A stretch of DNA of 64,000 nt from PALSA-243 sp036268375 (GCA_036268375.1 DATAUH010000080.1:5074-69073); one strand, 5' to 3'; counted from the stretch's first letter, positions 17,114-26,579 are shown. Notes: generated by a model from the letters alone, not told the origin. Numbers and translations: made by a program.

Positions 17114-19558
17114 ATGACGGGAGTTGCTGGCGACCTAAAATTTGCCTTTCGGGGCATGATGCGTAAACCCGGCTTTACGCTCATTGCCGTGCTCTCCCTT
17201 GCGTTGGGAATTGGCGCAAATACAACGATTTTTTCACTGCTGAACGGGATCTTACTACGCTCGTTGGCGGTTCAAAATCCGGACCGGTTGGTGGCGGTTT
17301 ACGCCATTGATTCGCGTTCACCCGGCGACCTGCCCATTTCTTATCTAAATTACAAAGATTTGCGCGATCGCAATACCGTTTTTTCGAATCTGGCTGTTTA
17401 TTCTCCTATAGCTGTCAATTTGACCGGAACGGGTGAGCCGCGACACCTGATTGCGCACATTGTTTCCGGGAATTATTTCCAGACTCTTGGAGTTATGCCT
17501 GTGGTGGGCCGCACGTTCGTGCCAGAAGAGGACGTTACACCGGGAGCGCGTGCGGTTGCCGTGATCAGCTTCGACCTGTGGAACCGGTTGTTTGCGTCCG
17601 ATCCCCAAATCACCTCGCGAACGCTGTTGATCAGCGGCCGAACATTCTCGGTCATTGGGGTTGCGCCTGCCGACTTTCGAGGCATTAACGAATTGTACGG
17701 CGCGGACGTGTGGGTGCCAATGGCTATGTATCCGCAGGTATATCCGGCTCCTGCCTGGGTGAATCAGCGTCGCGCCTCGGTCTTTTCGGTGACGGGCCGC
17801 TTAAAAGCTGGCATCGACTTGGCAGAGGCGCAAGGCGTAATGCAGAGCCTTGCGGCGGAACTGGCGCGTGAATATCCTCGCGAAAATCGGCAGCGGAGCA
17901 TTCGCCTCGCGCCGGTGGCGGAGGCTGCGCTCAATTCCAAGATGCGAGCCAGTTACAGCCGGACCGGGACCATTCTGCTGCTGATATCGGGCGTTGTGCT
18001 GTTGATTGCGTGCGCCAATGTCGCCAACTTACTGTTGGCGCGCGCCGCTGGTCGGACCAAAGAGATTACGGTACGGCTGGCGGTTGGCGCCACGCGTTGG
18101 GATTTGATCCGGCAGTTGCTGATGGAAAATGTCGGGCTGTCTTTGCTAGGCGGTGCGCTGGGTTTGTCGATCGCGCAATTCGCTCGCACGATGCTTTGGC
18201 CGATGCGTCCACCTGCCATGCGGTATGCATCTTTCCGTTTCGACTTGGACTTCCGTGTTCTGCTGTACACGTTTGGCGTGGCGCTGATCACCGGCATCGC
18301 TTTCGGATTACTACCGGCATTGGGCGCCTCGCGCATTGACCTTGCGACCAGTTTGAAGGAACGCTCGGGCGCTCCTCAGGCTTGGAGGGGGCGTTGGCCT
18401 CCGCGGGCGATCTTGGTGACCGTGCAGCTTGCGTTTTCGCTGGTTGCGCTCCTGGGCGCCGGCCTGTTCCTGCGCAGCGTTCATAGCGCGATGCAGATCG
18501 ATCCCGGTTTCGAAGTCAGCCACCTGGGCGTGATCAGTTTCAATGTGACGGATCAAGGTTACAACGAAGCGCGGGGCAGGGAATACCGGCGCCAGTTGGT
18601 GGAGCGCGCTTCTTCCATTCCGGGAGTGGAAGCTGTGAGTCTGGCGAAAGACCTGCCTTTCGGCGTGGGCGGCACGCGCACTGTGCTGCTGCAAGGCCAA
18701 GACAACACGTTAGACGGAGCGGGACATCCTACGCTCACAAGCCTGACCTATCCCGATTATTTTAAAACCGTGCGGATTCCGTTGCTGCGCGGCCGCGACT
18801 TCACGTTGGCGGATGTCTCAAGCACACCGCGCGTGGCGATCGTCAACGACATCGCGGCAACTAATTTGTGGCCAGGCCAGGATGCTGTCGGGAAGGTGAT
18901 TCAGTTTGCGGGTGAAAACATCCCTGTGCAGGTTGTCGGAGTGGTCCGCAACGCTGCCTACGCGATGCCAGGAGAGCCCCCGCAGGCGATGGTTTATCTT
19001 TCGATGCAGCAGTATTACTTCCCGTACGCCGCGCTGTATGTGCGTTCGTCGCGCGACATCACCGGAACGCTGGCTGCGGTAACACGAGAAGTTCACAATA
19101 TCGATCGGAACCTCTATCTGGATCCTGAGACGGTCGAAACCAGCATGCGCAAGACGCTTTGGCAGCAGAGTCTTTCAGCGACATTGCTCAGCATCTTCGG
19201 TGGCATTGCGTTACTGCTCTCGGGAATCGGCATCTACGGCGTCATGTCGTACGGCGTCAGTCTGCGTGGGCGCGAGATCGGCGTTCGCATGGCGTTGGGC
19301 GCCCAGCCGGGAGAAGTCCGCATCATGCTGCTGCGCGAGGCCGCGCGCTTGATCCTGGTGGGAGTGTTTACCGGATTGGCCGTGGCGTTTGCCATTTCCC
19401 GAACGCTCGAGACGATGTTAGTGGGCGTCAGTTCACGTGATGTAACCACATTTCTTGTCGCCCCCGCAATTTTGGCTGTCGTAGCGGCTGCAGCGTGCTG
19501 GTTTCCGGCTTGCCGCGCGACACGCATCGACCCTTCACGGGCTTTGCGAGCCGAATAA
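17114..19558 (+). CDS. MacB/FtsX-family permease, ADOP (acidobacterial duplicated orphan permease) type
   Basis: An 814-residue membrane protein with two FtsX-like halves. The N-terminal helix LIAVLSLALGIGANTTIFSLLNG is followed by a large MacB-like periplasmic domain, then three helices (ILLLISGVVLLIACANVANLL and others), a second periplasmic domain (SFNVTDQGYNEARGREYRRQLVERA) and a last helix set ending in WFPACRATRIDPSRALRAE. It lacks the N-terminal helical domain of PadR-linked ADOPs, and no ATPase or PadR gene is adjacent, hence orphan. ATG 17114 is chosen; GTG 17099 is also in frame. The transported substrate is unknown. Confidence 0.9.
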   Translation: MTGVAGDLKFAFRGMMRKPGFTLIAVLSLALGIGANTTIFSLLNGILLRSLAVQNPDRLVAVYAIDSRSPGDLPISYLNYKDLRDRNTVFSNLAVYSPIAVNLTGTGEPRHLIAHIVSGNYFQTLGVMPVVGRTFVPEEDVTPGARAVAVISFDLWNRLFASDPQITSRTLLISGRTFSVIGVAPADFRGINELYGADVWVPMAMYPQVYPAPAWVNQRRASVFSVTGRLKAGIDLAEAQGVMQSLAAELAREYPRENRQRSIRLAPVAEAALNSKMRASYSRTGTILLLISGVVLLIACANVANLLLARAAGRTKEITVRLAVGATRWDLIRQLLMENVGLSLLGGALGLSIAQFARTMLWPMRPPAMRYASFRFDLDFRVLLYTFGVALITGIAFGLLPALGASRIDLATSLKERSGAPQAWRGRWPPRAILVTVQLAFSLVALLGAGLFLRSVHSAMQIDPGFEVSHLGVISFNVTDQGYNEARGREYRRQLVERASSIPGVEAVSLAKDLPFGVGGTRTVLLQGQDNTLDGAGHPTLTSLTYPDYFKTVRIPLLRGRDFTLADVSSTPRVAIVNDIAATNLWPGQDAVGKVIQFAGENIPVQVVGVVRNAAYAMPGEPPQAMVYLSMQQYYFPYAALYVRSSRDITGTLAAVTREVHNIDRNLYLDPETVETSMRKTLWQQSLSATLLSIFGGIALLLSGIGIYGVMSYGVSLRGREIGVRMALGAQPGEVRIMLLREAARLILVGVFTGLAVAFAISRTLETMLVGVSSRDVTTFLVAPAILAVVAAAACWFPACRATRIDPSRALRAE

Positions 19559-19573
19559 GCGCGCCTCTGGAAT

Positions 19574-20050
19574 TCACAATCGCTTGCGATAGTGAACACA
19601 GCGATCGACAACCTCATAACCGAGCCCCGTGTGAGCGCGCTGCGAGACTTCATTGTCAATCAGGACGTCTGAGGCCATCTCGACACAGCCCTGCGTCCGC
19701 GCCCACTCTTCGGCTGCTCGGATGAGCGCACTTCCGATACCGCGTCCACGATGCGACTCGTTAACAAACCAGCCTTCGATATAACCCACAGGTTGCGCGG
19801 GATCACACCCATCCGCATGCGAACGAAGGTCCACGTCCAAAAATCCGGTCACGACGCCGTGCTCATCAACTGACACCAGGGTGACGCCTGGCAGCGTGGA
19901 GGGTACCCATTGGACGAACGACGCGTCGACCTCTTTGAGGTGTTCCTCGAACGAACCCTCCGGCCAAAGGGCCACGCGCATTTCCGCGATTGCCAGCCGA
20001 TCTTCTACTAACGCTGGACGCACGCGAGGCTGAAAGGGCCTAGTGTTCAT
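19574..20050 (-). CDS. GNAT acetyltransferase resembling aminoglycoside 6'-N-acetyltransferase
   Basis: A 158-residue single-domain GNAT protein. MRVALWPEGSFEEHLKEV near the N-terminus, YIEGWFVNESHRGRGIGSAL (acetyl-CoA loop) and EMASDVLIDNEVSQRAHTGLGYE followed by HYRKRL match the layout of AAC(6')-I enzymes of the Acinetobacter type, where LWP, YIEG, ELASD and the terminal YRK are conserved. That is remembered family knowledge, not a search. The ATG at 20050 overlaps the Ldh-family stop by 4 nt (ATGA), giving a two-gene operon. It may acetylate aminoglycosides, but other amine substrates are equally possible. Confidence 0.8.
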   Translation of the reverse strand: MNTRPFQPRVRPALVEDRLAIAEMRVALWPEGSFEEHLKEVDASFVQWVPSTLPGVTLVSVDEHGVVTGFLDVDLRSHADGCDPAQPVGYIEGWFVNESHRGRGIGSALIRAAEEWARTQGCVEMASDVLIDNEVSQRAHTGLGYEVVDRCVHYRKRL

Positions 20051-21078
20051 GCTTCCGGCGCAACCCCTAACGCCCCGCCGGTTTCGCAGAGTTCCTTCCA
20101 GTTGCCCTCTTCGACCGGGATGCCATGGACGCGGCGCTCGGCCTCTCTCCGCCATTCTGGTTCGCCCGCGACTAATACTTCCTCGTAGCCGGACGCCGGC
20201 GGCGTGGATTTGATCATGCCCACCAGCTTTTCCAACCGCGCGGTGAACTCCGCCACGGGCATGAAGCGCGCTATGTCGATGGCGATGAACGTCTGGCTGG
20301 TACGCGATGGCTTGCCCGCGACGCGGATGCCGCCTACCTCATTCGCCATGGCTGAGCCGGCCAGCACCGCGCACAGGATTTCCACCATCATGCCCAGGCC
20401 GCTGCCTTTGTAACCGCCAAGCGGCATCAGCATTCCCCTGGCGGCCTCGGCGGAACTGGTGGTGGGCACGCCGTTTGCATCCAGCGCCCATCCGGCGGGG
20501 ACCTGTTCACGTCCGTTCACTACTTCTTTGAAAATCCGATTCGCGGCGACTGTGGTGGTGGCCATATCGAGCAGCCATGGGCCGGGCGCGGCCATGCAAA
20601 TCGGGTTTGTTCCAATGCGGCCCTGCTTGCCTTGCCATGGCGGCACCAGCGGCGAGGCATTGCAGAAAACCAGCCCGATCATGCCGTGGTCGCGAATTTT
20701 CTGCGCCCACCACGCTGCGGCCCCAAAGTGGTTGGAGTCGCGTGCCACCACCATGCCCACGCCGCCGCTCTTCGCGAGGCGCACCGCATGATCGCAGCAC
20801 TGCTCCGAAATCCATTGGCCCACGCCGTTTTGCCCGTCGAACAGCAGACAGGCGCCGGATTCGGAGAGCACTACGCCGTCCGCATTCACGTCAATTTCTC
20901 CGGCGCGAATCTTGTCTACATAGCGCGGGACCAGCAGAATGCCGTGGGAGTCAACGCCGCGCAGGTTCGCGCCCACTAATGAGGCAGATGTAATTGCGGC
21001 TTTGCGGGCGGGTATTCCCACAGCGGTAAGGATTGCTTCCACGAAGCGAGTAAGCTTTTCGACCGGAATCAAAGGCAT
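20047..21078 (-). CDS. Ldh family NAD(P)-dependent oxidoreductase (malate/L-lactate/ureidoglycolate dehydrogenase type)
   Basis: The 343-residue protein fits the malate/L-lactate dehydrogenase (Ldh_2) family: RGVDSHGILLVPRYVDKI (His45), GMVVARDSNHFGAAAWWAQ (His117), PPWQGKQGRIGTNPICMAAPG and MLMPLGGYKGSGLGMMVEIL. This fold is unrelated to classical lactate dehydrogenase and reduces 2-keto acids with NAD(P)H. The substrate within the family (malate, lactate, ureidoglycolate, 2,3-diketogulonate) cannot be chosen here. The start is 37 bp from the divergent S9 peptidase, so regulatory sites are shared. It is coupled to the AAC(6')-like gene. Confidence 0.9.
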   Translation of the reverse strand: MPLIPVEKLTRFVEAILTAVGIPARKAAITSASLVGANLRGVDSHGILLVPRYVDKIRAGEIDVNADGVVLSESGACLLFDGQNGVGQWISEQCCDHAVRLAKSGGVGMVVARDSNHFGAAAWWAQKIRDHGMIGLVFCNASPLVPPWQGKQGRIGTNPICMAAPGPWLLDMATTTVAANRIFKEVVNGREQVPAGWALDANGVPTTSSAEAARGMLMPLGGYKGSGLGMMVEILCAVLAGSAMANEVGGIRVAGKPSRTSQTFIAIDIARFMPVAEFTARLEKLVGMIKSTPPASGYEEVLVAGEPEWRREAERRVHGIPVEEGNWKELCETGGALGVAPEA

Positions 21079-21103
21079 GAACTCTCAGGGTATCGCGGTG
21101 GCC

Positions 21104-21109
21104 TATAAT
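21104..21109 (+). promoter_or_regulatory. Consensus -10 box TATAAT, likely leaderless start for the S9 peptidase
   Basis: A perfect TATAAT ends 6 nt before the ATG at 21116, so transcription should begin at or next to the start codon. No ribosome binding site fits between them. No -35 match lies upstream. Confidence 0.5.
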
Positions 21110-21115
21110 CTTGCC

Positions 21116-23125
21116 ATGCATCGAAATCCGGTACTTGTGGCTTTGCTTGCCTGTGCGGCGGCGCAGGCCACGGTTCCCACGATCGACGAATCGCTCTCGA
21201 TGAAGTCGGTGGGTGGCGCGCAAATCTCGCCAGACGGACGGTTTGTAGCGTACTCGCAAACTCAGACGGATTGGGACGAGAACGATTTTGTGTCGCAAAT
21301 CTGGATCGCAGTTACGGCGACCGGCGAGCGCTACCAACTTACCAGCGGAAAGAAATCCGCAGCTAGTCCTCTATGGTCGCCGGACTCGCGGAGGCTCGCG
21401 TTTATCTCCGACCGCGATGGCAAGCGGCAGATTTATCTGATTTCGCCCACGGGGGGCGAAGCGCGGCAGCTTACGACGGAAGATAACGGCGTGGGAACGA
21501 TGGCCTGGTCACCGGACGGCGCGTCCATCGTATTCACATCAAGTGGTCCCGAATCGAAGGCCAAGAAGGATCGCAAGGAAAAATACGGAGACTTTGAGAT
21601 TATCGGCGGCGACTATTTGTTTACGCAATTGTGGCTCGTAAAGGCGCCGGCCGATCTGCCGCAGGATCCAAAGAAGCTTCCCAAAGCGGAACAGCTTACC
21701 AAAGGCGATTTCAGCGTGAGCGGCGCCGCATGGTCTCCTGACGGAAAGAAGATCGCTTTCAGCGCAAGCCGCGATCCTGATCCGGAATCTGCCAGTACGG
21801 AGCAACTCTACGTACTCGATCTTGCCGATCGTCACGTCCGCAAGTTGGTCGACGCCAACGGACCGAACAGCAACCCGCGCTGGTCACCCGACGGAAAGCA
21901 GATCGCCTATGCCACTTATGATGGCGATGCATCGTTTTTCTATGCCAATCGCTATATCGCGGTTGTAAGTGCGGAAGGCGGCGCCTCAAAAGTACTTACT
22001 CATGCTTTTGACGAGGACGCTAATTTACTCGGATGGGCGGAAGACGGGATTTACTTTTCGGCGCTGCAAAAGACCAACGCACACGTTTACAGGATCGATC
22101 CGGGCACGGGCGCAGTGCGCCGCCTGACGGGACCGGACGCGTTTAACGCGGCTGGCGTATCGTTTACCAAGGACCATCGCACGTTTGCGGGGACGGGCGC
22201 GGCGCCGAATCGCTTCTCGGAAATCCTCGTCTCCTCCACATCGGATTTTGCGCCGCACTACCTTACTAATATTGGCGACCAATACAAAGCTTTTGGTTTG
22301 GCGCGCCGCGAAGTAGTGGAGTGGAAATCGAAGGACGGCGCGTTGGTGGAGGGCGTGCTAAGCAAGCCGGCCGATTACGATCCGTCGCGGAAATATCCGC
22401 TACTTGTTGTGATTCATGGCGGTCCAACGGGTGTGGATACGGCTGTACTTTCACCCGATCGTTACTATCCGGTGGAACGCTTTGCGGCAAAAGGCGCGCT
22501 GATTCTGCGGCCAAATTATCGCGGGTCGGCTGGCTACGGCGCCAAGTTTCGCGCGTTGAACGTCCGCAACCTGGGAATCGGCGACTACGACGACGTGATT
22601 AGCGGCGTCGATTCGCTGATCGCGAAGGGGCTTGTTGACAAAGACCGCGTGGCGGCCATGGGATGGAGCGAGGGTGGCTACATCTCGGCCTTCATTACGT
22701 GCTTCAGTGACCGGTTCAAGGCTGTCTCTGTGGGCGCGGGTATTTCGGACTGGGTCACTTACTATGTCAACACCGACATTCATCCATTCACGCGCCAATA
22801 CCTGAAAGCGACCCCCTGGGATGATCCGGAGATTTATCGCAAGACGTCGCCCATTACTTATGTCGGTCGCGCCAAAACCCCGACGCTGATTCAACAGGGA
22901 GATCAGGATAAGCGTGTGCCGCCGCCGGATTCGTACGAGCTTTATCAGGCTTTGAAGGATCGCGGCGTTCCCGTGAAGCTGATTTTCTATAAGGGCTTCG
23001 GCCATCCGATCAACAAGCCGAAGCAACAGCGCGCGGTGATGGAGCACAATTACGAATGGTTCAGTAAATATATTTGGGGCGAAGATACTGCGGCTGAATC
23101 GACGAAACCGGGAGAAGAAAAATGA
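21116..23125 (+). CDS. Secreted S9 family prolyl oligopeptidase/acylaminoacyl peptidase
   Basis: A 669-residue peptidase with a signal peptide (MHRNPVLVALLACAAAQA). Residues up to about 390 form a TolB/WD40-like propeller with repeated WSPDGKKIAF and SPDSRRLAFISDRDG motifs. The C-terminal alpha/beta hydrolase has the nucleophile elbow GWSEGGY, the acid in QQGDQDKRVPP and the His in KGFGHPINKPKQ, a complete Ser-Asp-His triad. The propeller gates access of short peptides. I picked the ATG at 21116 for its signal peptide and the TATAAT just upstream; in-frame starts further upstream overlap the divergent gene. It overlaps the esterase by 4 nt. Confidence 0.93.
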   Translation: MHRNPVLVALLACAAAQATVPTIDESLSMKSVGGAQISPDGRFVAYSQTQTDWDENDFVSQIWIAVTATGERYQLTSGKKSAASPLWSPDSRRLAFISDRDGKRQIYLISPTGGEARQLTTEDNGVGTMAWSPDGASIVFTSSGPESKAKKDRKEKYGDFEIIGGDYLFTQLWLVKAPADLPQDPKKLPKAEQLTKGDFSVSGAAWSPDGKKIAFSASRDPDPESASTEQLYVLDLADRHVRKLVDANGPNSNPRWSPDGKQIAYATYDGDASFFYANRYIAVVSAEGGASKVLTHAFDEDANLLGWAEDGIYFSALQKTNAHVYRIDPGTGAVRRLTGPDAFNAAGVSFTKDHRTFAGTGAAPNRFSEILVSSTSDFAPHYLTNIGDQYKAFGLARREVVEWKSKDGALVEGVLSKPADYDPSRKYPLLVVIHGGPTGVDTAVLSPDRYYPVERFAAKGALILRPNYRGSAGYGAKFRALNVRNLGIGDYDDVISGVDSLIAKGLVDKDRVAAMGWSEGGYISAFITCFSDRFKAVSVGAGISDWVTYYVNTDIHPFTRQYLKATPWDDPEIYRKTSPITYVGRAKTPTLIQQGDQDKRVPPPDSYELYQALKDRGVPVKLIFYKGFGHPINKPKQQRAVMEHNYEWFSKYIWGEDTAAESTKPGEEK

Positions 23126-23991
23126 CACGCGCTTTCGTGACTCTGAGTTTGGCAGCAGCGGTGGCGATCGCCGCGCCGGTTGACAAGCAGGATGTAGAGT
23201 ATGGGCGCCCCGGCGGCCACGCGCTGCTGCTGGATCTGCACCTGCCCGACGGCGCCGGGCCGTTTCCGGCCGCCATTCTGGTGCACGGTGGCGGCTTCGA
23301 TGGGGGTAGCAAGAGTACCAATTGCCGTCCCCTTTTTCAGCCGCTCGCCGATGCCGGCTTCGCCTGGTTCAGCATCGATTACCGTATGGCGCCGGAGTTC
23401 CGCTTTCCGGAAGCCAAAGAAGACATAGCGAGCGCGATCAGATGGGTGAAGGCCCACGCCCGCGAATATCAAGTGGACCCTGCGAAGATCGCCATCGTCG
23501 GCGAATCCGCGGGTGGCTTTCTGGTGAACTACGAAGGTACGCATCAAACGCCGGAAACGAAAGTGGCTGCGGTTGTGGATTTCTACGGTCCCGTGGACTA
23601 CGCCAAGCTGGTGCTGGAGAGGCGCGATCACCCGGAACGCTTCAACATGAAGAGCATCAACGCGCATATGGCAAACGGCGGCAGCAGCCGATTCTTCGGC
23701 GCAGAACAGCCGGACGATGCCGGTCTGGCGAAGTTGCGTGAAGCGTCGCCCTTATTTGCAGTGCACAAAGGGATGCCTCCGTTTCTGGCCATTCACGGCA
23801 CGAAAGACGATCAGGTCTCATACGATCAATCGACCGCATTCTGCGATGCGATGCACAGGGTGGCCGTCACGTGCGATCTGATCACGATGGATGGCGGCGG
23901 CCACGGAATGAGCGGCTGGAAGGCGCCTGAGATGCAGCACTACAAGGCGGACATGATCGCGTGGTTGCGCAAGACCATGAAGGTTCAGTAG
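23122..23991 (+). CDS. Secreted alpha/beta hydrolase (BD-FAE/HSL-like esterase)
   Basis: A 289-residue protein with a signal peptide (MTRAFVTLSLAAAVAIAA). It has the oxyanion-hole motif HGGGF (His55), the nucleophile elbow GESAGG (Ser129), the acid in HGTKDDQVSY and the His in GGGHGMSG. These mark a hormone-sensitive-lipase or BD-FAE type carboxylesterase. It starts in the stop codon of the S9 peptidase, so both enzymes are made together and probably act outside the cytoplasm. The ester substrate is not identifiable. A 39-bp spacer without a clear terminator separates it from the convergent beta-lactamase-like gene. Confidence 0.9.
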   Translation: MTRAFVTLSLAAAVAIAAPVDKQDVEYGRPGGHALLLDLHLPDGAGPFPAAILVHGGGFDGGSKSTNCRPLFQPLADAGFAWFSIDYRMAPEFRFPEAKEDIASAIRWVKAHAREYQVDPAKIAIVGESAGGFLVNYEGTHQTPETKVAAVVDFYGPVDYAKLVLERRDHPERFNMKSINAHMANGGSSRFFGAEQPDDAGLAKLREASPLFAVHKGMPPFLAIHGTKDDQVSYDQSTAFCDAMHRVAVTCDLITMDGGGHGMSGWKAPEMQHYKADMIAWLRKTMKVQ

Positions 23992-24030
23992 CGGGTTAGA
24001 ACGCGAGTCATTTCGAGCTTCACCGCAATT

Positions 24031-24909
24031 TCAATGAGCGCCTAGTCCATCCACCAGCATCTTGGCAACGTCGGCGATGAGAACCGAGCCCGGATTGTCC
24101 GGACTCCAGTCCGGCTTCGCGATCCCGTCGACGTAGATCGCCATCGCAATGCGGCCGGTCTTTGCGTAGACGACTCCTACGTCGGCGCGCAGCGCATCCA
24201 GAGCGCCGGTTTTATGGGCTGCCGGCGTGCCGTTCAGGCGACGCGTGATCCCGGTGTTGTCCTGGTTGCGTTTGAGCACTTTGATCATTTCTTTGGACGC
24301 ATCGGCAGTCACGGCCTCCCCGCGCTCGATCTTCTCCAGCATCGCCACCATGTCGGCGGGGCTCGATTTGCCGATGCCGAACCTGGCGTTTTCGGGTATT
24401 TTGCCTGCGGCCGAGACGCCTTGAGCGGGACCCGCGCCCAGAATCTTACGCATCGAACGAGTGGTTTTGATTCCGATGCGGTCGAGATACGCATTCACCG
24501 CGTCGGCGCTGATTCGTTCCAGGACCAAATTCGTCGCGGTATTGTCGCTCAAGACGATCATCAGGTGCATGGCATCGCGCAGCGGTATTTGCACGTTGTC
24601 CGAGAACTCCGTGCCCAATACGCCGGACCCCGATACTTTCTCCCGCGGCGCAATCGTTAGCGGCTCCTCGAACTTCGCCTTCCCGTGCTCCACTGCGTCG
24701 AATACCGCCATCATGATTGCAAGTTTGATGGTGCTGGCGGTTCTAACCGGTTCGGATTCGCGGATGCCAAGCGTGGCCCCTGTGTCCAGATTCTTCGCAT
24801 AAAGAGTTACCGTCGCGGGAAGTTGCGCGATCCGCTCGCGCACTGCCTTTTCGAGAGGCTGGCCCGTGGCGGTGGCCGCAATTAAGACCAGTACTGTAAG
24901 TCTCCACAT
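24031..24909 (-). CDS. Class A beta-lactamase-like serine hydrolase, omega-loop glutamate not evident
   Basis: A 292-residue protein with a signal peptide (MWRLTVLVLIAATATG). The active-site motifs of class A enzymes are present: STIK (Ser59, Lys62), SDN (Ser121-Asn123) and HKTG (Lys233-Gly235). However, the position that should hold the deacylating Glu166 lies in RKILGAGPAQG and carries Leu, and the usual RxExxLN omega-loop pattern is absent; Glu173 in IPENARF is the only nearby candidate. It may thus bind beta-lactams or peptidoglycan peptides without fast turnover. I use ATG 24909; the in-frame TTG at 24945 lies close to the divergent start. The M49-like gene is divergent, 41 bp away. Confidence 0.82.
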   Translation of the reverse strand: MWRLTVLVLIAATATGQPLEKAVRERIAQLPATVTLYAKNLDTGATLGIRESEPVRTASTIKLAIMMAVFDAVEHGKAKFEEPLTIAPREKVSGSGVLGTEFSDNVQIPLRDAMHLMIVLSDNTATNLVLERISADAVNAYLDRIGIKTTRSMRKILGAGPAQGVSAAGKIPENARFGIGKSSPADMVAMLEKIERGEAVTADASKEMIKVLKRNQDNTGITRRLNGTPAAHKTGALDALRADVGVVYAKTGRIAMAIYVDGIAKPDWSPDNPGSVLIADVAKMLVDGLGAH

Positions 24910-24936
24910 GATGAAACACCATATCACCAGCGGTTC

Positions 24937-24942
24937 TACAAT
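24937..24942 (+). promoter_or_regulatory. Candidate -10 box TACAAT, leaderless start of the M49-like gene
   Basis: TACAAT ends 8 nt before the ATG at 24951, which places the predicted transcription start within a base or two of the start codon. The only ribosome-binding-like sequence is AAAGG, inside this spacer. Confidence 0.45.
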
Positions 24943-24950
24943 CAAAGGTG

Positions 24951-26579
24951 ATGTATCGTGTGCTCGTCGCGTTATTTGCCGCCGCGCTTATGCCTGACTT
25001 AGCCCAGCTTCAACAAATGACCGCGCGCTTCGCGCCTGTAACTCTTCACCACGACGAAACGTCGCTCTCGCCGGGCGACCGGCAGGCGCTCGTGAAGCTC
25101 ACGGAGGCCGCGCGAACGTTGAACCTCGTGTTTATGGATCAACTTTGGAGTGGAGATCGCGCGATGTACGAGCGGCTGGAGAGGGATCAGTCACCGCTCG
25201 GCAAATCGCGCCTGCATTACTTCTGGCTGAACAAGGGGCCGTGGTCCGATCTGGATGGACACACGGCGTTCATTCCCGGAGCGCCGGAACGAAAACCGCT
25301 CGGCGCGAACTTCTACCCGGAAGACATGAAGCGTGAAGAGTTCGAAACATGGGTAAAATCCCTCGGCGCGAAGGAACGCGAAGCGGCCGAAGGTTTTTTC
25401 ACCGTGATTCGCCGTGGCGCAAATCATAAACTCACAGCAGTTCCTTATAGCGAAGCCTACAGCCGCGATCTGCGCCACTGCGCTGACCTGTTACGTGAAG
25501 CGGCTGGACTGACTTCGAACGCCTCGCTCAAAAAATACCTGACGCTGCGCGCCGATGCGTTCGTCTCCAACGACTACTACGCGAGCGATCTCGCGTGGAT
25601 GGATCTGGACGCGCCGCTCGACATCACGATAGGTCCTTACGAGACCTACAACGACGAGCTCTTCGGGTACAAAGCCGCATTCGAGGCTTACATCACGATT
25701 CGCGATGATCGTGAAACCGATCGCCTGAAGATGTTTTCCGATCATTTGCAGGAGGTGGAGAACAACCTGCCGATCGATCCTCGTTACCGCAACCCAAAGT
25801 TGGGCGCATCCGCCCCCATCAGCGTCGTCAATGAGGTTTATGCGGCCGGCGATGGCGCCCACGGCGTTCGCACCGCGGCTTTTAACCTGCCGAACGATGA
25901 GCGCGTGATCCAGCAGAAGGGCAGCAAGCGCGTGATGCTGAAAAATATTCAGCAGGCGAAGTTCGATTTGAACTTGAAGCCGATTGCGGCGCAAGTTTTG
26001 CCTCAGAACGAACAGGGCGATCTGAGTTTCGACTACTTCTTTATGCATATTCTGGCGCATGAGCTGAGCCACGGCATCGGGCCGCATCAGATTCAGGTGA
26101 ACGGGCGATCTACTTCGCCGCGCCAGGAATTGAAGGAGCTCTACAGCCCTATCGAAGAAGCAAAAGCGGATGTTACCGGGCTATTCGTGCTGCAATTCCT
26201 TTTCGACCACAAGTTAATGCCGCACGCTGCCAACGCCGAGCGCGAACTTTACTCGACGTTCCTCGCGTCGTCGTTTCGATCGCTGCGGTTTGGATTGACC
26301 GAAGCGCACGGCAAGGGAATGGCGCTGCAGTTCAACTACCTTACGGATCACGGGGCCTTTGTCGCGCGTCCAGACGGCACATTCGCTGTCGATTTCAGCA
26401 AAATCAAAGATGGCGTGCGCGCTCTCACTCACGACATCATGACTGTGGAGGCGCAGGGCGATTACGCGGGAGCCAAGCGGCTGCTGGATACATACGGGGT
26501 GATCCGGCCGCCCATGCAGCGCGCCATCGATGGCCTGAAAGCCATTCCCGTCGATATCGATCCGGTCAACGAAAACTGA
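24951..26579 (+). CDS. M49-like zinc peptidase (dipeptidyl peptidase III-related)
   Basis: A 542-residue protein with an N-terminal hydrophobic stretch. The zinc motif is HELSH (His370-His374, in ILAHELSHGIGPHQI) and EEAKAD (402-407) follows about 30 residues later, corresponding to the HExxGH...EECRAD arrangement of DPP III. Here the motif is the shorter HExxH, seen in bacterial relatives annotated as Zn-dependent hydrolases. ATG 24951 is preferred over the adjacent GTG 24948. The ABC exporter genes follow without a gap, so peptide processing and export may be linked. The exact activity is inferred. Confidence 0.8.
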   Translation: MYRVLVALFAAALMPDLAQLQQMTARFAPVTLHHDETSLSPGDRQALVKLTEAARTLNLVFMDQLWSGDRAMYERLERDQSPLGKSRLHYFWLNKGPWSDLDGHTAFIPGAPERKPLGANFYPEDMKREEFETWVKSLGAKEREAAEGFFTVIRRGANHKLTAVPYSEAYSRDLRHCADLLREAAGLTSNASLKKYLTLRADAFVSNDYYASDLAWMDLDAPLDITIGPYETYNDELFGYKAAFEAYITIRDDRETDRLKMFSDHLQEVENNLPIDPRYRNPKLGASAPISVVNEVYAAGDGAHGVRTAAFNLPNDERVIQQKGSKRVMLKNIQQAKFDLNLKPIAAQVLPQNEQGDLSFDYFFMHILAHELSHGIGPHQIQVNGRSTSPRQELKELYSPIEEAKADVTGLFVLQFLFDHKLMPHAANAERELYSTFLASSFRSLRFGLTEAHGKGMALQFNYLTDHGAFVARPDGTFAVDFSKIKDGVRALTHDIMTVEAQGDYAGAKRLLDTYGVIRPPMQRAIDGLKAIPVDIDPVNEN

